A stretch of 64,000 bases of DNA, taken from positions 142,766,001 to 142,830,000 of the forward strand of contig CM043698.1 in the NCBI GenBank assembly GCA_023935145.1. The letters run 5' to 3'. Positions 57,529 to 64,000 of the stretch are shown piece by piece. Made by a program: the position numbers and the translations under genes. The notes beneath the pieces are model-generated. The model did no database searches and was not told the origin of the DNA. It saw only the letters and a list, made by a program, of their open reading frames with translations. Position 1 is the first letter of the stretch. Every line of letters starts with the position of its first letter. The DNA comes from Bretschneidera sinensis (Eukaryota > Streptophyta > Magnoliopsida > Brassicales > Akaniaceae).

Positions 57529-58230
57529 TTATCTTGTCTTGGAGTGAGATCTCCCATGGCTTTGCCCTCTACCTCTTGATTTCTCCCGGTAGCTGCCATA
57601 AGTGCTACTGCCATTCCGAGCTGCTGGCCTTCCTCTTACGAACAGCCCTTCACCACTTGATGCCTCATTCATCTTGGCTTTGAAATCATGTGCCCTTATG
57701 GCATTGATCACAATCTCCTTTGTCAAAGGATCCCTTCCATACTCAATTGCATTAATCAAATTATCAAAGCAATCTGGAAGTGAATTTAATAAAATGACAG
57801 CCAATTGTTCATCCGGAAAAGTAATGCTACAGCTATTCAAATCTTGAACTAGCTTGTTAAAGACATCAAGATTATCTTGCAACTCCTTACTAGGGTCCAT
57901 TTTAAAAGCAAAGATTCTTTTAAGAAGATAAATTTTGTTAGGAAGAGTTTTGGTAAGAAACAACTTATCTAGTTTCTTCCATATGACAGCCGGATCCTCC
58001 GAGTCTCCGCACTCCCTTGTGGTACTATCCGACATGTGCAAGAAAATGGTGCTGTAGGCCATCTTCTTCATCTCGGTCCGCTGGTCCTCCGTGACACTTG
58101 CTGGAAAAGCATCATCTTCTCCAATAGCCAAGTCCACTTTCTGCTGCATTAGAACCGCCTTGATCTTCCTCTTCCATAGGGTAAAGTCCCCCTTTCCATC
58201 AAACTTCTCCACACAGAAATTTGAAGCCAT
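57529..58230 (-). CDS. copia-2 gag
   Basis: 233 codons, MASNFCVEKFDGKGDFTLWK onward. It has the plant copia capsid domain (DSTTRECGDSEDPAVIWKKL, LFLTKTLPNKIYLLKRIFAF, LQDNLDVFNKLVQDL, LAVILLNSLPDCFDNLINAI) and a basic Arg/Gly/Ser-rich end (SRGRGQSHGRSHSKTR). It stops at a TAA just before the zinc knuckle, which is in the same frame. The gag capsid part is fully open and could still be made, forming particles that package the RNA. Confidence 0.9.
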   Translation of the reverse strand: MASNFCVEKFDGKGDFTLWKRKIKAVLMQQKVDLAIGEDDAFPASVTEDQRTEMKKMAYSTIFLHMSDSTTRECGDSEDPAVIWKKLDKLFLTKTLPNKIYLLKRIFAFKMDPSKELQDNLDVFNKLVQDLNSCSITFPDEQLAVILLNSLPDCFDNLINAIEYGRDPLTKEIVINAIRAHDFKAKMNEASSGEGLFVRGRPAARNGSSTYGSYREKSRGRGQSHGRSHSKTR

Positions 58231-58470
58231 CTTTTGCGGACAAGATCCCAGATTTGTGCACTAACCACAACTACTTTCTTTAACCTCAAGAACACAGATC
58301 AAAGATGGATCTTTAACACCGTTCTTGAATCAACCTTCAAGAACATGACAGGATCTTGATCTTTAACCGTTCTTGATTCACCCAAGAAGTTTGATCTTTG
58401 ATTCTTGGAGTCTTGGCTCCGTACCTTCTACTTCTTGTTCCGATAACCAGCTGCTGTGCTCTGATACCAC

Positions 58471-59305
58471 TGTTGGAAATCACCTTGACAAGATGCCCAG
58501 GTGGTGATCTTCCGAACACCCAAGTCTTGAATGACTTGTAGAAAGAATTTCAGCAATCGAACTCAAGAACAGAAAATCAAAGAAAGAAAGAAGACAAGTA
58601 ATTTGTTGTCGAGGTTCGGCAATGTGCCTACGTCCCCGTGAGTTCCTCCGAACTCTCTGCACTATCTCAATGGTTCTTACAAAGTTACAGCAATCCCCTT
58701 CAAGAATCCAAGTTCTTGAAGAAACAAGAAGATAAGGAAGAAGATGAGAACTCAACAATGTTCTCTAATCTAATCTATACTCTCTCTATCTAATTACAAC
58801 CAGCCTCACTACAAGAGTCCCTCTTGTGTTTATGTCTCTCTACACAATTCTCTCTTAGTGTTTACAATGATCTCACACTGTCACAAAACTCTCTTGTATG
58901 TGTGTTTTTGTATCTTGTATTATCTTATGAAATGAGGCCTTGAGAACCCCTTTTATAGCCTCTTAATTCTTGGACATTCTTGTGAGTCATTATCCTCCCT
59001 TTGATCATGTTCTTCCTTTAATCTCAGCCCTACATCACTCTCCAAGTGATGCTGTGTTTTTTGGTGTGGTGCTGTGTGCTGCGGCGTGACCTGATGCTAC
59101 AGCGACCTGATGCTGTGCGCACACCTCCTGCCTGTGGGCAGAAACTTCCACAGTAGTGTGCCTGACCTTCCTATGCTCAAAATTGAAGCACACACATGTG
59201 TGCAGCCTTATAACTTGCTGAACTTTGATATCCCACAATTGGTTTGGACATTAACCAACCTTAGGCCATGTTTGGACATGTTTGAAACTTAGGCAAATAA
59301 CAACA
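58471..59305 (-). repeat. 5' LTR of copia-2
   Basis: 835 bp; pairs with 53929-54763. The primer-binding site lies directly to its left. The TSD GAATT follows at 59306. Confidence 0.95.
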
Positions 59306-59594
59306 GAATTCTATTTGAATCTAGGCTGGTACCAACTGGGCTTTAAGCAATTTTTAATTGCAATTTGAGCCCTAATTGGACTCTGGTTTTCCAATTGAAG
59401 AAGAAAGCTTCAAGATGCACTCCCCGTGTTTGATAGAATGTCTAAACCGAGTGGAGTTCTTTGATTTGCAAGCTTACAGAAATTGATTTGTTTCCCACAG
59501 CACACAAACAACTTGTAATTGATAAGTATGAAAACTGAGAAAAAGAAGAAGATTATGCCCTCTATAGTTTTGAAATCCTAAAGCTCTGATACCA

Positions 59595-59858
59595 TGAAGA
59601 AATTCAGAGTTTGGTATTTCATAGAGGGAGTACAAAGAGAGAGAAGAATTGTATTTCTTATTGTGAGTTTTACACTATACAGAGGCTCCTATTTATACAC
59701 ATTTTCTGCAGACAAATTACACTAATTTAGCCTAATCAATTGCCTACAATCAAGCCAAATCAATCAACATAATCAATCTCAACAAATCAACCCTTATTTA
59801 CTGATTTGACCAATCTTAAGAGTGATTATCGCTCATCAAATCTGCTGTATCCTCAACA
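59595..59858 (-). repeat. Duplicate of copia-1 5' LTR
   Basis: 264 bp, nearly identical to 33039-33302, with the primer-binding site at 59583-59594. It was carried along in the segmental duplication and not separately inserted. Confidence 0.95.
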
Positions 59859-59928
59859 TCAAAAACTTGCATATTATGATATCTTTAAATTCATTCCCAT
59901 GCACTTTATGCTTTTGTCAAACATTCTG

Positions 59929-59954
59929 ATATATATATATATATATATATATAT
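59929..59954. repeat. (AT)13 microsatellite, copy B
   Basis: The counterpart of the 56-bp run at 33373 in copy A. Confidence 0.95.
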
Positions 59955-59978
59955 TTGGTATAATGCAGGAACTTGGTC

Positions 59979-62900
59979 ATGGGTGCTATAGGGCCAATTA
60001 CAGAATTTGTACAAATGATACTAGCACCCATTGGCAAATGCTGACAGAAGCCTTGAGGAATATATGGATGATCTCAAAACAAAATCTAAATAACTAAACT
60101 GCCGAAAGGAAGACATAGCATCAAGAATCACAACAGAGCTTTTTCCTGGAAAGACACTAAAGAGAGATGTTGAACTTCGGCAGAAAAATGTTGAAAGAAT
60201 AAATAGTGAAATAACACTCATTGACGAAGAATTTAAAAAAGTGAAGTATATCTCACGTGCACGCTTGGCAAGACGCATATGTAAGAAAGTAGAAGCAGTT
60301 GATAAACTCCATCTAAAGGGTAGTTTTCCGGACTGCTTTTGCCAACAATCACATTAGCAGGTGAAGCTACAACTAAGAGAAAATTGAAAGAAATTTGGGC
60401 ATGCTTGATGAGCGAGCATGTTAGGAGGATTGGCATCTATGGAATGGGAGGATCGGGAAAAACGAATTTCATGAAACATGTCTAGAACGGCCTCCTGAAA
60501 AGTAGTGATAAGTTTGACGAGTTAATTTGGGTTATTTCAAAGGATGATGATGTTATTAAATTACAAAATGACATTGCAAGAGAATTGAGAGTAGATCTTT
60601 CAAATGTTGAAGACGAAACAATAAGAGCATCAAAATTATTTGCAGCACTAGAAGGAAAGGGGAGATATGTGCTAATTTTAGATGACATGTGGGAACCATT
60701 TCATTTGGAGACTGTGGGTATTCCTCAACCTACTCCAGCTAATGGGTGTAAATTATTAGTGACTACTCGCTCACTTGAAGTTTGTCGATAGATGGATTCT
60801 AAGAGTATCAAGATTGAGCTTCTCTCTGAAGAAGCATGGGATTTATTCTTGGATAAAGTAGACCGTGAGATTTTACAGACTCAAGATATAGAAACAACTG
60901 CGAAAGGGATTGCTTCAAGAATGTGCATGCTTGCCTCTTGCAATTGTCACAATAGCTGGAAGCTTGAAGGGTGTAATCGATGTGTTTGAATGGTTGAATG
61001 CATTAGAAGAATCGAGAAATTCTGCAAACATTCAAAATGAAATGGGGAAACAAGTATTTGAGAAGTTGAAATTTAGTTCGTCGATTAAAGGATGAGAAAC
61101 TCAAGAAATGTCTCCAATTATGTGTGCTATACCCTGAAGTTTTTAGATTGATAGGGAGGAGTTGATAGAGCTTCTGGTTGCTGAAGGAATAATAGAAGGA
61201 TTCAACAGAAGGCAAGCGAAATTCAACAAGGGGCATGCTATGTTGAACAAACTTGAAAATGTCTGTTTGTTGGAGAGTGTTACGGACAGTAGAGATAGAA
61301 AATATGTCAAGATGCATGATTTGATTAGAGATATGGCGCTACAAATCATGAGTGTAGATTCCCGTAATATGGTTAAAGCCGGCATGCAACTAAAATATCT
61401 ACCACATAAGGAGAAATGGACAAAGGATCTTACCGGGGTTTCGCTGATGAAGAATCATATAAGATAAATTCATTCTCGCAATTCATCAAAGTGCCCTAAT
61501 CTCTAAACCTTATTTTTATGTAGAAATGATTTTCTAGAAAGTATTTCAGTTTCATTTTTTTCACAATCACACAGGCTCAGGGTCCTTGATCTTTCTGATA
61601 CAAAAATCAAGAAATTGCCGGATTCTGTTTCTGATATGGAAAATCTCACTACATTATTGCTCGGAGGATGTAAAGAGTTAAAGCATGTTCCCTCATTGGC
61701 GAAGCTTAATGTGTTAAGGAAGTTGGAACTCCAAAAGACAGGTCTCACAGAAGTACCGCAAGGCATTGAAATGTTGGCCGATCTTAGTTATCTTAATCTC
61801 AATGCAACAGGTCTGAATGAGTTACCCCCCTGGGTTTTTAGATAAGCTCTCTCGTCTTGAGTGCCTCATACTCAACCCATACATAAAAATTTCAACAATT
61901 AAATTTGGGGAAGTAGCAAGGTTGAGGAATTTGAAAGATTTTGCATGCCAATTCTGTGACTTCCATGACTTCCATACTTCTGCCCGATACTTCATAGAGG
62001 GTAAAGGGCCTTCATTGAGCAACTGCTTTCTCACAGTAGGGGTATTGGGTTATTTTTCATCAGGATACTTCATAGAGGGTAAAGGGCCTTCATTGAGCAA
62101 CTGCTTTCTCACCGTAGGGGTATTGGGTTATTTTTCATCAGGTTTTGTATGTAAAAAAGAAGTACAGTTGGGTAAGTGCAATATTGGAAGAGGAAGATAA
62201 GAAGACTCCTTAGTGCTCCCAAGGGACGTTCAATACCTAGTTATTTCAAAGTGCCATGATGTGAAAAGCTTATGTGATGTTTCGTCTTTGGAAAATGCAA
62301 CTCAATTGACTAGCATTGAAATTAGTAGATGTGATCGATTAGAGTGTGTGCTTTGTTTGTCCGCCTCCTCATCCACTACACTTAAAAGCATGGAGACTCT
62401 ACAACTCTTTACATTAAAGAACTTACGTGCTCTGTTCGGGGGAGAAAGGGCTGGTAGAGCTCCACAAAGAGTACCTTTTCCTGTCTCAAAAATTTTGAGT
62501 TATGGTAATGCCAGAATATGAAGAAGCTGTTCACGCCTAGCTTTCTCCCGCTACTCCAAAACCTGGAAGTGATTGCAATCTGCTATTGTTACAATATGAA
62601 GGAGATAATAGCAGTGAAGGAAGAGGAAGCAGAGAGAAATTGTGAAGAAGGGATTATGGCTGATGAAAGCAACAGCATCAGCTGTCCCAAAGTCATCAAC
62701 AAAAACACTGATGACGATGCTCACATTTTTCATTTCACTCTCCAAAGTTAAAGCATTTGAAATTGAATTACCTGCCCGAATTAAAGAGCATATGCAGTAG
62801 CAGAGCAGTGATGGTCTGTGATTCTCTCCAAATAATTGAAGTGATTGCCCAAACTTAAAGGAGGATACCTCTGTATCTGTGATTCTGTCCAAGAAGTAAG

Positions 62901-63021
62901 GGTAGAACCAAAAGAACATTGGCAAAGGATGGAGTGTGACCATCCTGACAACAAAAATGCTCTTCAACACTTTCTACATTACTTGAATAGGATATATGGA
63001 GGCTGGAGACGTGCTTCATGA
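59979..63021 (+). pseudogene. CC-NBS-LRR resistance pseudogene, copy B
   Basis: Same domain order as copy A: coiled coil, P-loop GMGGSGKT near 60451, LIWVISK, LILDDMWE near 60680, NGCKLLVTTRS, CLPLAIVTIAGSL, VKMHDLIRDMALQI near 61310 and leucine-rich repeats to LNELP. Copy B keeps GAG at 60519 where A has a stop, and keeps GGATTCTAAG-like sequence after TAG at 60789. It has its own stop in the coiled coil (TCTAAATAACTA near 60089). It also keeps the C-terminus: VEPKEHWQRMECDHPDNKNA and ...GGWRRAS with a stop at 63019-63021, the typical EPKEWWxxLEWDHP-like end of this family. Shared stops show that the parent was already dead. Confidence 0.9.
61987..62142 (+). repeat. 78-bp tandem duplication, copy B
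   Basis: Counterpart of 35453-35608; units at 61987-62064 and 62065-62142. Confidence 0.95.
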
Positions 63022-64000
63022 AGTTCCTGAGCACTACTATCAGTGGTAACGCTTTCAAAGAATAAGTTCATAACATAACTTTATTTATTTTATTACATTT
63101 CTCTATCTTTATCTCTATCTAATATTTCAAGACTTAAATGCAACCAAATCTACATGCTGGATTGGTTTATTTTCAGACACAACCTGTTCTCTACCTCTGA
63201 TTCGCTTATATGACAACCTGATGATTTCCTGATTTAAAAAAAAAAGCTTAATTTTTCCCCCCAATCCTGTAGTGTTCCTTTGATGCCAGTTTTTCTATAA
63301 TTGGACTTGTAAATGGCTCTTTTTGCGGTTTTCATTTTAGGCAGGAAGTAAGGATTTGTTACTAGGCGAGACTTAAACTACAACATTCTTGGGCTCAGCA
63401 GGGAACCAGAAGGGAACAGCACTCGCTCTTTGGAGAACCAGTTGGCTTCTAATTTTGGACTCCCTCTTTCTTATATCTCTGCATTTATGTTGAGGTGATC
63501 TGTATTTAATGCTTGTTGTATTGTGTAGTTTGTTTTATGTCTGTACGATAAGCAAATTTTGTTCTTATTTGGCTCTTGCCTTCATAATTCTGCTTTGTAA
63601 TTCAGTTCCTTAACATCTTGTGAAATAAGAATTTCACATTTCCCCCTCTTAAAGGTGAAGACCATGATGTGGACAGCAACTTTCGGTGGAGACAGACAAA
63701 ATAAAAAAGAGAGACAAAAGCCATGTGTTTATGGTGGACACAAATGCCATGTTTTATGGCGGAGACAAAGGCCAAGCTTTAAAAGAAAATTAAAAATAAA
63801 CGAGTTTGACATTCAAATAAGTATCAATGTCGAACACTTATATTAGAGTCCCGGAACATAGAGATTCAATATTCAACAGGTGCAGACAATAAACCAAAAA
63901 AAATCTTTCAACAAAAACAAAGAAAGATTTTTTCATACAAAATAAAAAGCACTCATTTAAAATTTCTTTTATCTTAGGCAATACGCAGGAAAGATAAAAC
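63022..64000. other. 3' flank of resistance pseudogene B
   Basis: 63022-63274 is present only in copy B. From 63275 onward it matches 36277-37001 of copy A. Non-coding; it holds the same GGTGGAGACAAAG-type repeats. Confidence 0.8.

Larger units (their letters stand above)
53929..59305 (-). mobile_element. Ty1/copia retrotransposon copia-2, recent, internally deleted
   Basis: 5377 bp with 835-bp LTRs at both ends and the TSD GAATT at 53924-53928 and 59306-59310. Copy A has the empty site at 32750-32754. The primer-binding site (GTGGTATCAGAGC) is at 58458-58470. Gag, protease, integrase and shortened RT/RNase H all lie in one frame from 58230 to 54862, broken only by two in-frame stops. By hand count about 15 differences separate the LTRs (near 1.8%). 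Confidence 0.97.
53494..64000. repeat. Segmental duplication, copy B
   Basis: Matches 32321-37001. It contains copia-2 (53929-59305) and a 464-bp segment at 62811-63274 that copy A lacks. It is cut by the window end. Confidence 0.95.

Noticed and set aside
53494..64000. Independent second insertion of copia-1 next to a second resistance gene
   Set aside because: The copy holds only leader and one LTR, and the flanking DNA on the gene side is the same as in copy A, so it is a DNA-level duplication.

Overview
This is nuclear DNA from a flowering plant, most likely a woody eudicot; the species cannot be fixed from sequence alone. The evidence is spliced genes with GT/AG introns, an AT-rich background, plant-type Ty1/copia, Ty3/gypsy, LINE, hAT-like and SINE elements, and disease-resistance gene (CC-NBS-LRR) sequences. 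Almost everything is a retroelement or a broken gene. No fully intact host protein gene was found.

Layout. 1-1179: the 5' end of a minus-strand copia element (PBS and LTR). 1180-2367: AT-only low-complexity DNA. 2368-9414: a complete but dead Tat-lineage Ty3/gypsy element (both LTRs, TSD TGAAC), with an unusual antisense reading frame where integrase should be. 9415-15017: CC-NBS-LRR pseudogene C, cut by an hAT-like element (10723-14656) that itself carries a 2.6 kb solo LTR. 15018-19410: a truncated minus-strand chromovirus. 19680-19830: another NBS fragment. 20195-22350: a diverged copy of the block at 37388-39270, holding a tRNA-Phe-derived sequence and the last two exons of a PLP-enzyme gene; it carries a solo LTR. 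22600-27837: a SINE, two LTR-derived insertions, a MITE-like segment and resistance-gene leader remnants. 27838-33302: a copia element (copia-1) next to CC-NBS-LRR pseudogene A (33453-36278). 37471: tRNA-Phe copy. 38765-44929 (minus): methionine gamma-lyase/aluminium-resistance-like PLP gene, with a LINE in an intron and a solo LTR in an exon. 47740-50026 (minus): VAL/HSI2-like B3 gene lacking its 5' exons. 53494-64000: second copy of the copia-1 leader, its LTR and the resistance pseudogene (copy B). This copy is interrupted by a young copia element (copia-2, 53929-59305, TSD GAATT) that has lost its reverse-transcriptase core.

How it fits together. The window is a resistance-gene cluster grown by duplication and eroded by transposition. 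Copy A keeps the empty site of copia-2, so the duplication came before that insertion. Copy B keeps the 3' end that copy A lost by a microhomology deletion. The two low-copy genes lie between the resistance copies and may be part of one duplicated unit of about 21 kb, whose far end is outside the window.
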